A stretch of 56,863 bases of DNA from Pseudoalteromonas fuliginea (lineage in GTDB: Bacteria; Pseudomonadota; Gammaproteobacteria; Enterobacterales; Alteromonadaceae). The stretch spans positions 1 to 56,863 of the forward strand of contig NZ_JJNZ01000069.1 in assembly GCF_000690055.1 (NCBI RefSeq), written 5' to 3'. Shown piece after piece: positions 17,153 through 25,273 of the stretch. The notes under the pieces were generated by a model, which saw only the letters and a program-made list of their open reading frames with translations, did not search any database and had not been told where the DNA came from. Both the position numbers and the translations under genes were made by a program. Each line of letters begins with the position of its first letter. Positions within the stretch are counted from its first letter, which is position 1.

Positions 17153-19513
17153 ATGAATACGCCAACGCAAATCACATTATCTAATTCATTGGTTATCAAT
17201 CAATCGAGCAATGCTCAAACGAATGAATTATCGCAATTACCTGATGAGGTGCTTGCCGCTAAAAATATACAATTTTCGAAAGATTCGATTACGCTTGATG
17301 TATTTATTGATAAGCATTGGCAAACATTAAGGCTTGGCACTACAAGCGCACCTCAAAACTTACAAAAAATAGCCAGTGCTAACATACAGCTCAGCCCTGA
17401 TGGCAAAAAGCTCAACATTATACCAAACAGTACAACCCTCACCTTAAGTCAACCAACTCAGTTACAGCGTTTATTAAATTATGTAAGCACAGGCACTGAG
17501 GTAGAAAGTAAGCCAATGGATGTCCAGGTTGTTTTATCGCCTACTCCCAAATTAGTCATTGATAAACTCAACGCCAGTATTGCAATAAATAAAGACGTAG
17601 CGCAGCTACTTATAACCGAGCAACCTTTAAAAGTAATTGTAAGCACTAACAATAAAGGCGCACAGCTAAATATTATTAACAGCTTTGCTGATACAGTTCA
17701 TTCGCAACCACTGAGTCAAACAAGACTGACTAAATTACTCGCAGCGCTGCTACCTAATGCACAACTGCAAGCAACACCAAAACTGGCCATTTTAACTCAT
17801 CCACAAAAGTCGGGGTCGTTTACAACGCCTATAAATAATAAACAAGTTAGTGAACTACCCAGCACGACTATTAAGGTAAACTTAGTAAACCAGGCTGATA
17901 AATTGTTTATTAAAACCGATACTAGCAACATAAAAGTGATGCTTAATAACTCCTTCTCGAAACCATTTAACGAGTTGCTTTTAGCTCAAAAAAATAATGC
18001 ACCTGAAGTAGCCGTTTCTGCGAGTAATATTAAAGTAAATCCATTACTTACTACTGATAGCCCAATAAAATCGTGGCTACAAAATAGCTTGAGTGACTTA
18101 AGAACACGAATTAATGATGCGGTAAAATATTTTGAAAGTAAGCCTTTTACGACACAAAATAAGTCAGAGTTTACAGCTGCCAATTCATCCGCCGCCTTAC
18201 AAAAAAACACCAAAGTTGTATCACTAGACAGAGTTAACATTACCCAAAGTGCAAGTGTTCAGATATCAAAAAATACAAGTAACATTTTGACCGAGCACTT
18301 TTCTAGACTCCCGCCGGTTGTGCAACTAACTCAGCTTATGAAAGGAAGTGTTAGTGTTTGGCAATCATCTTCAAACATAACAACCAACACGCCAACAACA
18401 AATAACATTACTCAAAATACAGTAGCTAGCTCTACACCAAGTGATTTAAAAGCAAATCAATTAAACATCCTAAATGCGAGTACTAACAGTAAAACTGACA
18501 CGTTAATTAAGACTACAAATGAAACAGTTACTAAAAATATTATCTCATTAGCAGAGCCGTTATCTAATACAGGATCTCGTAGTCAAATGCTTCAACCAAT
18601 AGAAGCAAAGCTATTAACTATATTATTAAAGCTTCCTGACACCACCGCCTCTACAGATAAAATGGCTAGCAATAAACAACTTTTAAGTAATCAGATCACT
18701 GATATTACAAATAAAGTAACAAAAGAAACACCCGATTTAACTCGGTTAATCAACCAAGCATTTAATCGTATGGTCTCAAGCAATAACACACACCCTGCGA
18801 CCATACAGCGTGAAATACTTGCTACTTTACAACCGTCTCATCTAACGGGGGACATTTTGCAAAGTAGTTTCACTAAAGGGCTTGAACAAGTAGCTGTGAG
18901 TATTTTAGCCGCCCCTATAATTAGCCAGTCAGTAACACCTATCAGTTTTAATAATCAAACTGGCTTAGATGCACTTTTGCAAGTACTTATACCTACTTTT
19001 AAAACAGGTAACACTGGAGCAAAAATGCTTGAGCAACTCCAACAGGCTCAAGTTCAAGCTTTGGCTAGCGAAATTGTACAAGTTAAAAATACACTTACCC
19101 AAGTAAGTGTCTCAACACCAAATCAACAGCCAGACACAAACCCGCTTGCACAATTTTTATTACCCATGAGATTACCTCCAGAAGCAGCACAAACAGAAAT
19201 AACACTGGGGCAATATAAAAAGCCAAACGCAGATAAATTAGGAGATAAAAATGTATGGTTTGTAAGGCTAAACTTTGATTACGCCCAACTTGGGCAGCTA
19301 CAAATTACTGCTGAGTTAATGGATAAAGCACTTGATTGCCAGCTATTAGCCTCAAGCCAAGAAGTAAGCGCAATTGCTCACCCTCACCTAGATAATTTAA
19401 GATCAAAACTAGCTAAACATGGTTTGCAAGTTGGTGAACTTAATTTAAAACGAGGAGATGCTAACAATCAGGCATTTTATAAATCTCATGCAATTATTAA
19501 TATTAAGGTTTAG
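17153..19513 (+). CDS. FliK-like protein with C-terminal flagellar hook-length control domain
   Basis: This 786-residue protein is mostly low-complexity, rich in Asn, Thr, Ser and Gln. A folded C-terminal region of about 120 residues (WFVRLNFDYAQLGQLQITAELMD ... LRSKLAKHGLQVGELNLKRGD) resembles the FliK C-terminal domain (Flg_hook). A second, standard fliK lies at 39430-41355, so this is an extra FliK-like gene. It is followed two bases later by an FlhB C-terminal-domain homologue, an arrangement known from Bacillus ylqG-ylqH and from Pseudomonas relatives. A role in substrate switching or length control of flagellar export is inference. The ribosome site is weak. Confidence 0.75.
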   Translation: MNTPTQITLSNSLVINQSSNAQTNELSQLPDEVLAAKNIQFSKDSITLDVFIDKHWQTLRLGTTSAPQNLQKIASANIQLSPDGKKLNIIPNSTTLTLSQPTQLQRLLNYVSTGTEVESKPMDVQVVLSPTPKLVIDKLNASIAINKDVAQLLITEQPLKVIVSTNNKGAQLNIINSFADTVHSQPLSQTRLTKLLAALLPNAQLQATPKLAILTHPQKSGSFTTPINNKQVSELPSTTIKVNLVNQADKLFIKTDTSNIKVMLNNSFSKPFNELLLAQKNNAPEVAVSASNIKVNPLLTTDSPIKSWLQNSLSDLRTRINDAVKYFESKPFTTQNKSEFTAANSSAALQKNTKVVSLDRVNITQSASVQISKNTSNILTEHFSRLPPVVQLTQLMKGSVSVWQSSSNITTNTPTTNNITQNTVASSTPSDLKANQLNILNASTNSKTDTLIKTTNETVTKNIISLAEPLSNTGSRSQMLQPIEAKLLTILLKLPDTTASTDKMASNKQLLSNQITDITNKVTKETPDLTRLINQAFNRMVSSNNTHPATIQREILATLQPSHLTGDILQSSFTKGLEQVAVSILAAPIISQSVTPISFNNQTGLDALLQVLIPTFKTGNTGAKMLEQLQQAQVQALASEIVQVKNTLTQVSVSTPNQQPDTNPLAQFLLPMRLPPEAAQTEITLGQYKKPNADKLGDKNVWFVRLNFDYAQLGQLQITAELMDKALDCQLLASSQEVSAIAHPHLDNLRSKLAKHGLQVGELNLKRGDANNQAFYKSHAIINIKV

Positions 19514-19515
19514 CT

Positions 19516-19824
19516 ATGAGTGATACACCTATTAATAAATCAGCCATTGGACTTTTATACGAAGCTGGCAACACCCCCACTGTAAGTGTGAAGGGGTTTG
19601 GTGAGTTAGCTGATGAAATAATAGCAGCGGCTAAACTAAAAGGAATTATGATCCACGAAGATGCTGCACTTGCTAAAACGTTGTCGCATTTAGAGTTAGG
19701 AGAAGAGATCCCAAAAGAACTTTATTATGTAATTGCAGAACTCATTGCATTTTCGTATGTATTAAGGGGTCAATTCCCGCCAGGTTGGCAAGACTTTCAA
19801 GGTAAGTTGAATATTAAAGCATGA
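19516..19824 (+). CDS. FlhB C-terminal-domain homologue (FhlB/EscU-switch-like small protein)
   Basis: This 102-residue soluble protein aligns with the FlhB cytoplasmic switch domain downstream of its cleavage site: VKGFGELADEIIAAAKLKGIMI, HLELGEEIPKELYYVIAELIAFSYVLRG. It begins just after where the autocleaved NPTH motif would be and has none itself, so it resembles the pre-cut FlhB C-terminal fragment. The full-length FlhB of this cluster (33968-35098) keeps NPTH. It is cotranscribed with the FliK-like gene. Such FhlB proteins can partly replace the FlhB C-terminus in other bacteria. Confidence 0.85.
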   Translation: MSDTPINKSAIGLLYEAGNTPTVSVKGFGELADEIIAAAKLKGIMIHEDAALAKTLSHLELGEEIPKELYYVIAELIAFSYVLRGQFPPGWQDFQGKLNIKA

Positions 19825-19845
19825 GATTATTTATACGCTGATAAC

Positions 19846-19869
19846 TAAAAAGGCGCTAAGCGCCTTTTT
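19846..19869. terminator. Bidirectional terminator between the FlhB-C gene and the DUF2802 gene
   Basis: The stem AGGCGC/GCGCCT has A- and T-runs outside. The right arm overlaps the last codons of the minus-strand DUF2802 gene. Confidence 0.8.
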
Positions 19870-20257
19870 GTTTATGCAATGAAAAGAGTAATTCAGCCTC
19901 AGCGCGAGGTAATTCACACTCGCGTATTACCTCCTCTAAATCAGCCCCTAACTCAACCATTTTAACAGCACGCGAATAAATTTTGGCATCTGGATCATCA
20001 TACTTTTGAGCCGCTTGTTGTTGAACTAATTCTTGATGCTGCTGTTCAACATCAAGTACACGCTTACCTATACTCAACAAGCCTGTTCGTAATTCAGAAA
20101 CCTCACTTCGCAAAATATGAGTTTGTTCGGAGGTATCTTTAAGCTGCTGCATGACAAAATTCAGCTCACTCGTTTGTTTATTTTTCAATGCAAAAACTAA
20201 CGCTAACGATATTAGACCTATCGCCAGCGCAGCTATTGCAATACTAAGTAACAGCAT
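19856..20257 (-). CDS. DUF2802 domain protein, end of the chemotaxis operon
   Basis: This 133-residue protein has an N-terminal membrane helix (~2-24), a coiled-coil stretch (~30-85; QTHILRSEVSELRTGLLSIGKRVLDVEQQHQELVQQQ) and a small C-terminal helical domain (KMVELGADLEEVIRECELPRAEAELLFSLHK) typical of DUF2802. The same family sits after cheW in Pseudomonas, Shewanella and Vibrio motility clusters. Its function is not established. The position 17 bases after cheW suggests a membrane-associated accessory of chemotaxis or the flagellum. Confidence 0.85.
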   Translation of the reverse strand: MLLLSIAIAALAIGLISLALVFALKNKQTSELNFVMQQLKDTSEQTHILRSEVSELRTGLLSIGKRVLDVEQQHQELVQQQAAQKYDDPDAKIYSRAVKMVELGADLEEVIRECELPRAEAELLFSLHKQKGA

Positions 20258-20274
20258 ATTTTTATTGGTAAAGC

Positions 20275-20769
20275 TTATAAATCGCTTAACTCATCCCATT
20301 CATCATCACTGAGTAACTTGTTTAAATCGACTAAAATAAGTAACTCATTATCACGATTACAAACACCTTGGATAAATTTAGCACTCTCTTCAGTACCGAC
20401 ATTAGGTGCACTGTCAATTTCTGAACTGCGTAAATATACAACTTCAGAAACACTATCGGCTAAAATACCAATAACTTGCTCTTCAGCTTCTATTATTAAA
20501 ATACGAGAGTTATCGGTTGCATCAGCGGCGTCTAAACCAAAACGAGCACGCGTATCAATAACTGTTACTACGTTACCCCGTAAATTAATAATACCAATTA
20601 CATAAGAAGGAGCACCTGGTACTGGAGCTATTTCAGTGTAACGTAATATCTCTTGGACTTGCATTACGTTTACGCCATAAGTTTCTTCTTCTAACTTAAA
20701 GGTAACCCACTGTAATATTTCGTCATTGTCTGCATTTTTATTTGCTGACAGTAATTTATCTTGATTCAT
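20275..20769 (-). CDS. cheW: Chemotaxis coupling protein CheW
   Basis: CheW is the cytoplasmic adaptor linking chemoreceptors to CheA in the array. The 164 residues have the CheW fold with WVTFKLEEETYGVNVMQVQEILRYTEIAPVPGAPSYVIGIINLRGNVVTVIDTR. The arginine of NLRG and the PGAP loop are standard receptor/CheA contacts. The C-terminal LSDDEWDELSDL tail is acidic. It follows the ParP-like gene by 24 bases and belongs to the che operon. Confidence 0.96.
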   Translation of the reverse strand: MNQDKLLSANKNADNDEILQWVTFKLEEETYGVNVMQVQEILRYTEIAPVPGAPSYVIGIINLRGNVVTVIDTRARFGLDAADATDNSRILIIEAEEQVIGILADSVSEVVYLRSSEIDSAPNVGTEESAKFIQGVCNRDNELLILVDLNKLLSDDEWDELSDL

Positions 20770-20793
20770 GCTGTTACTCCGTAATGGTCATTA

Positions 20794-21576
20794 TTACTGA
20801 CGACTATCTAAGCCTTTCTCTAATAGCGCATTTAAATTATCTACATCAATTAAAGCACACATTTTCTTTTTAATAACTCCAGCAAGCCATGGGCGCTTAC
20901 TTTGATCTGTACGCCATTTTACATCTTCTTTACTCAATGTAATGTTATTTATTAACTTTTCAGCTAATAACCCCCATTGGCTGTCACCTAACGTTATTAA
21001 ATATTGATAGTTAAGTGACGCTTCTAGTTTTTCGTCATACTTCTCAGGCATCACCCAATGCGCTGTATCAACAACATTAAGTTTTTCATCTCTATTAAGC
21101 ATAACGCCTTTGAACCATTTTGGCTTACCAAATAAGTGATTTACTTCACCTAACTGATGAATCCCACCTAACGCTTTTAATGGTACAGCCAAAGTCAAAC
21201 CCGCAACTTCAAAAAATAATGCTTGAAACTCACCGTCAAAATAATCTTCTTGGCTTTTTGTTACTGCTCTTTGTTCCGGCTCTACTGATAAATGTGAGCT
21301 TGTCTCTACAACTAAATCAGCTTTAACTGGCTCTGGCTCATTAGTAATATCTAATGGTTTTAGCTCTTCTGTTTGCAGATCTTGAGCAAATATTTTTTCC
21401 GCTGCTTTTAATTGTTCATTAGGCTTTAAATGTACTTGCCCTTTTTGCTGTTCACTCGGTATTTGTTCAAGCAGTTTTGCCACAGGTTCAAGGTTATCTG
21501 TAGGCTCGTCATCACGTAATAACGCACCTAAATATTGAGTCATTACTTTTTCATTAGCAAATAATTGCTTACTCAT
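20794..21576 (-). CDS. ParP-like CheW-domain protein (chemotaxis array positioning)
   Basis: The 260 residues have a charged, probably disordered N-terminal half (~1-120). A C-terminal CheW-like domain follows (~125-255: EFQALFFEVAGLTLAVPLKALGGIHQLGEV ... GLLAEKLINNITL). The arrangement and position right after the ParA-type gene match ParP of Vibrio. ParP binds CheA and ParC and keeps arrays at the cell pole. I call it ParP-like from architecture and synteny, since sequence comparison could not be run. It may alternatively act as a second CheW. Confidence 0.8.
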   Translation of the reverse strand: MSKQLFANEKVMTQYLGALLRDDEPTDNLEPVAKLLEQIPSEQQKGQVHLKPNEQLKAAEKIFAQDLQTEELKPLDITNEPEPVKADLVVETSSHLSVEPEQRAVTKSQEDYFDGEFQALFFEVAGLTLAVPLKALGGIHQLGEVNHLFGKPKWFKGVMLNRDEKLNVVDTAHWVMPEKYDEKLEASLNYQYLITLGDSQWGLLAEKLINNITLSKEDVKWRTDQSKRPWLAGVIKKKMCALIDVDNLNALLEKGLDSRQ

Positions 21577-21579
21577 TCA

Positions 21580-22350
21580 TTAACCTTGCTCTATTAAATA
21601 GTCTAATAATGCTTTATATGCAAAAACACCACGGGAACGAGGACAAAACTCTATTGGCACTTTTTGTGCCAAACTCGCATCTCTAAATTTTGTATCAACA
21701 GGAATAACACCTGGCCACACTTTATCTTTATAGGTTTCTTGTAAAGTTTTATATGCTTCCAACGATGCTTTAGTGCGTTTATCATACATAGTAGGAATTA
21801 TAGTATATTGATAACTTTTCGCTTGAGAGCTTTGCATTAATTCCATAGTCCGCATCATCCTATCAAGCCCTTTCAGGGCCAAAAATTCGGTTTGTACGGG
21901 AACTAAAATACGCTCACTCGCAGCTAATGCATTAACCATTAAAACCCCCAAAACCGGCGGGCAATCAAGTATTGCATAGTCATAATACTCACTAATTTTA
22001 GCAAGCGTTTTCTTTAGTATTAAACCCATGCCTGTTTTATTACCCATACTTCTATCAAGTGTAGCTATTGCCATAGTAGCGGGTAAAATATCAAGATTCT
22101 CAAGAGTTGACGGGCAAAGTGCTTGCAATATTTCTTCACTTTGCATACTTGTTCCGCGAGCAAAAATATCGTACACGCTGACTTCTAAATCTTCAGAGTC
22201 GATACCAAAATAATAAGTTAGTGATGCATGGGGATCTGTATCAATAAGCAATACACGTTTGCCCTGTAACGCTAAAATACCGGCTAGGCTAACTGCCGTT
22301 GTTGTTTTACCGACCCCGCCTTTTTGATTCGCAACAGTCCAAATCTTCAC
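21580..22350 (-). CDS. ParA-family ATPase (ParC-like, chemotaxis array segregation)
   Basis: This 256-residue ParA/MinD-type ATPase has the deviant Walker A KGGVGKTT (~10-17), LLIDTDPHASLTYYFG and the Walker B region YAILDCPPVLGVLMVNAL. In Vibrio the homologue ParC forms polar gradients that place chemotaxis arrays at the old and then the new pole. The same gene sits in Pseudomonas between motD and the ParP-like gene. Chromosome partitioning is unlikely because no parB or parS is adjacent. The start lies 18 bases after motD ends. Confidence 0.87.
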   Translation of the reverse strand: MKIWTVANQKGGVGKTTTAVSLAGILALQGKRVLLIDTDPHASLTYYFGIDSEDLEVSVYDIFARGTSMQSEEILQALCPSTLENLDILPATMAIATLDRSMGNKTGMGLILKKTLAKISEYYDYAILDCPPVLGVLMVNALAASERILVPVQTEFLALKGLDRMMRTMELMQSSQAKSYQYTIIPTMYDKRTKASLEAYKTLQETYKDKVWPGVIPVDTKFRDASLAQKVPIEFCPRSRGVFAYKALLDYLIEQG

Positions 22351-22368
22351 ATTACATCCTAATTGCTA

Positions 22369-23319
22369 TTAATTTCGCGTCGTTATTCGGATCCCACCAT
22401 GAGGTAAACGAATTATTTTTATTGTATTATCGTCTGATGGTAGTTCCACTTCAGGCTCTGTCTGTACTGCTATATTTTTTTGCTCTAACGATGGACTATC
22501 TTTAGGTGGTAAACCATACTTAGAAAGAGCGATTACAACCTTACGGTTTTCAGCTCGACCTTTCTCTGTGTTATTATCAGCAAAAGGAGAATACTGGCCA
22601 TAACCTTCTATTGCCATTCGTGCAGAATTAATACCCAACGCTTCAAGCTCGACTAAAATTGAGGTGGATCTTGCAACTGAAAGCTCCCAGTTTGAACGAA
22701 ATATTTCGTTACTAATAACCTCATTATCTGTATAACCGCGCACTCTAATGTAGTTATCGACTGGATCAATAATATCTTTGACAATTTTTACGACTTGCTT
22801 AGCACGCGAATGAGCAACTGAACTACCACTAGAAAATAACATTCCTGAACTCAACTCTATAATGAGCCAATCTTGATTCAATTCAAGACTCGCTTCTCCA
22901 TCACGAATTTCATCAATGAGTGCTGATTGAAGTTTAGTTAACAAGCTATCTAATGGTTTTCCTAAATATTTTTGTTTAATGTTACTTGTGTCACTTTGAC
23001 CATCTAATAACTCAGGGCCTTGTTCCTTTTTTTGAATACTTTCGCCATACAACACCTCTTGTTCCGGCGTTACTCTGTCGGTTAAGATCCCACTCCCATT
23101 AACACCGTCACCAACTTGTGAATGTTGGCGCGCAGATTTATCAAAAACATGCTCGAGCGAATCCGATAATATTTGAAATTTTTCTTCCTTATCTATAGCA
23201 ATAGCGTACATAACCACAAAAAAAGCAAACATTATCGTCATATAATCTGCATAAGACACAAGCCAACGCTCAGTATGCTGACTTTTAGAGGAAGTGTGAC
23301 GTAAACGTCGACGTAGCAT
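22369..23319 (-). CDS. motD: Flagellar stator protein MotD (MotB family)
   Basis: This is the peptidoglycan-anchored stator subunit, paired with MotC. The 316 residues have a single membrane helix containing the proton-path aspartate Asp25 (VSYADYMTIMFAFFVVMYAIAI). A linker follows, then a C-terminal OmpA-like domain (~150-270) with IRVRGYTDNEVISNEIFRSNWELSVARSTSI. It begins six bases after motC and lies inside the che operon, as in Pseudomonas, where MotCD is a second stator supporting swarming. Other stator genes, if any, are outside this window. Confidence 0.92.
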   Translation of the reverse strand: MLRRRLRHTSSKSQHTERWLVSYADYMTIMFAFFVVMYAIAIDKEEKFQILSDSLEHVFDKSARQHSQVGDGVNGSGILTDRVTPEQEVLYGESIQKKEQGPELLDGQSDTSNIKQKYLGKPLDSLLTKLQSALIDEIRDGEASLELNQDWLIIELSSGMLFSSGSSVAHSRAKQVVKIVKDIIDPVDNYIRVRGYTDNEVISNEIFRSNWELSVARSTSILVELEALGINSARMAIEGYGQYSPFADNNTEKGRAENRKVVIALSKYGLPPKDSPSLEQKNIAVQTEPEVELPSDDNTIKIIRLPHGGIRITTRN

Positions 23320-23324
23320 AATCG

Positions 23325-24095
23325 TTATTTATCCACTAAATTAGGGCGTTCTACACGATAAGCTTCTAACTTTAGTTCAATATTAACAGGGCTTTCGCCT
23401 AAACTGATTGCAATAACACCTTCAGCTAACAGTTCGTGATACAACATTTTTTGTTCAACACGTTGTTTTAGTTTATTTGCCATCGGTAAAAATAGTAAAT
23501 TAGCTAAACCGACACCATAAATAGTGGCTATAAATGCTGTCGCGACACCAGCACCCAGCTTTTGCGGATCGGTAATAAATGACATAGCCTGAATAAGACC
23601 AAGCACTGCGCCCAAAATCCCTATTGTTGGGCTATACCCGCCCATAGCTTCATAAACGCGTCCTGCCTCTAATAAACGGTCGCGTTCTAATAATAAATCA
23701 ATTTCAAGTGTATCGCGCAGCTTTTGCTCAGAGCAACCATCAACAAGTAAGCTAAGACCTTTAGCTGCATATGGATCGGGATGAATTAAGGCCTCATTTT
23801 CAAGTGCTAAGTAGCCTTCTTGTCGTGCTTTGTGAGACCATTGTTTAACTTGTTCGATCGCTTCGTCTACATCATGCTTTGGCGAAATAAAAACCCAGTG
23901 GCTTATTTTTAGCATTTTTTTAAAAGTACTAGATGATGTTTGCAACATCACAGCGCCAAGCGTACCACCAACTACGATTATAAGTGCTGGTCCATTGAAT
24001 AACGCAGAGACAACACCGCCTTCTAAAGAATAACCTATCGCTATAGCGCCTAACGCAATAAATAAACCTAATATAGAAAGCTTATCCACAACCAA
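23325..24095 (-). CDS. motC: Flagellar stator protein MotC (MotA family)
   Basis: This four-helix inner-membrane protein forms the ion channel with MotD and pushes on FliG. The 256 residues have the MotA signature GGYSPTIGILGAVLGLIQAMSFI (helix 3, about 149-171) and ATAFIATIYGVGLANLLFLPMANKLKQR (helix 4). The cytoplasmic loop between helices 2 and 3 carries charged residues of the FliG-contacting region. It overlaps the end of cheB by 14 bases, so expression is coupled. Confidence 0.93.
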   Translation of the reverse strand: MVVDKLSILGLFIALGAIAIGYSLEGGVVSALFNGPALIIVVGGTLGAVMLQTSSSTFKKMLKISHWVFISPKHDVDEAIEQVKQWSHKARQEGYLALENEALIHPDPYAAKGLSLLVDGCSEQKLRDTLEIDLLLERDRLLEAGRVYEAMGGYSPTIGILGAVLGLIQAMSFITDPQKLGAGVATAFIATIYGVGLANLLFLPMANKLKQRVEQKMLYHELLAEGVIAISLGESPVNIELKLEAYRVERPNLVDK

Positions 24096-25212
24096 TCTCT
24101 TTTTTAATCCTTAGAGCTATATCATCTAGAGCAAGACTTTCACTTGCTAAGCCAGCACTTGCAACCGCCTGTGGCATACCGTAAACAACACAACTTTTTT
24201 CGTCTTGTGCCCAAATAGTGGCGCCAGTCTGCTTCAACATTCGAGCACCATCACGCCCATCAGCCCCCATACCAGTAAGAACAATAGCCAGTACGTCACC
24301 TTGACAAGCTTTTGCAACGCTTGCAAAAGTCACATCAACACTTGGTTTATATGTTATTCGCTCACTGTTATCTTCAAATACGCGCAATGTTTTTGAAGAC
24401 CCACGCCCCTCAACCATCATTTGTTGGCCACCTGGAGCCAAGTATGCAGTCCCTGGTTGTAATCGATCCCCTTGTTGAGCTTCCTTTACTTTTATCTGGC
24501 ATAAACCATTTAAACGCGAAGCAAATGCAGGTGTGAATGCGGCAGGCATATGCTGAATTAATAATATAGGATGCGGGAAATTTGCTGGTAATTGAGTTAA
24601 TATTGTTTGTAATGCAACGGGTCCGCCAGTCGATGTACCAATAGCAACAAGTTGATATTTTTTACCACTAGCATGAACGGAGGCATTAGAATTCGTACGT
24701 TGAAAGCTTCTATCTGGCTGCTTTAACGTTGCCGTGTTCCTTAATGAACTTGGAGTCGCTAATGGCATACTTTGCGGTTTAGCTTGTTTTATGGGCTTGA
24801 ATGTACGGGGAACTCTTCTTCGACCAATTTCTTTCACTTTAGCTTGTAAAAGCTTTATTGCATCTTCATTGTTACGTGCAATATCTTCGAATTTTTTCGG
24901 TAAAAAATCCATTGCTCCGGCATCTAATGCATCAAGCGTTGCCGTTGCACCATCTCGAGTTAGTGAAGAAAACATTAAAATTGGTGTCGGATTACTCGAC
25001 ATTATTTCTTTAACTGCGCTAATACCGTCAAGCACAGGCATTTCTACATCCATTGTAATCATGTCAGGGCGTAGTTCAGCTGTTTTTTCAACAGCTTCTC
25101 TGCCATTCACAGCAAAACCTATTACTTTTATATCGCTGTCTTGCTCAAGTATTTCGCTCACTCTGCGGCGAAAAAAGCTAGAATCATCAACAACTAAAAC
25201 TTTAACGGCCAT
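24082..25212 (-). CDS. cheB: Chemotaxis response regulator methylesterase CheB
   Basis: CheB removes methyl groups from, and deamidates, chemoreceptors during adaptation. The 376 residues comprise a receiver domain (1-~120) with phospho-acceptor Asp55 in ITMDVEMP, a long linker, and a methylesterase domain (~185-376). The catalytic triad is Ser194 (GTSTGG), His221 (IQHMPAAFT) and Asp318 (TGMGADGRDG). No cheR is present in the window, so the partner methyltransferase must be encoded elsewhere. Confidence 0.97.
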   Translation of the reverse strand: MAVKVLVVDDSSFFRRRVSEILEQDSDIKVIGFAVNGREAVEKTAELRPDMITMDVEMPVLDGISAVKEIMSSNPTPILMFSSLTRDGATATLDALDAGAMDFLPKKFEDIARNNEDAIKLLQAKVKEIGRRRVPRTFKPIKQAKPQSMPLATPSSLRNTATLKQPDRSFQRTNSNASVHASGKKYQLVAIGTSTGGPVALQTILTQLPANFPHPILLIQHMPAAFTPAFASRLNGLCQIKVKEAQQGDRLQPGTAYLAPGGQQMMVEGRGSSKTLRVFEDNSERITYKPSVDVTFASVAKACQGDVLAIVLTGMGADGRDGARMLKQTGATIWAQDEKSCVVYGMPQAVASAGLASESLALDDIALRIKKEIGCG

Positions 25213-25273
25213 TTAGCTCTCTTATTAAATTGAAGTGTAGGGCACTTTTACAGTGCACCTACTTTATTTATTA

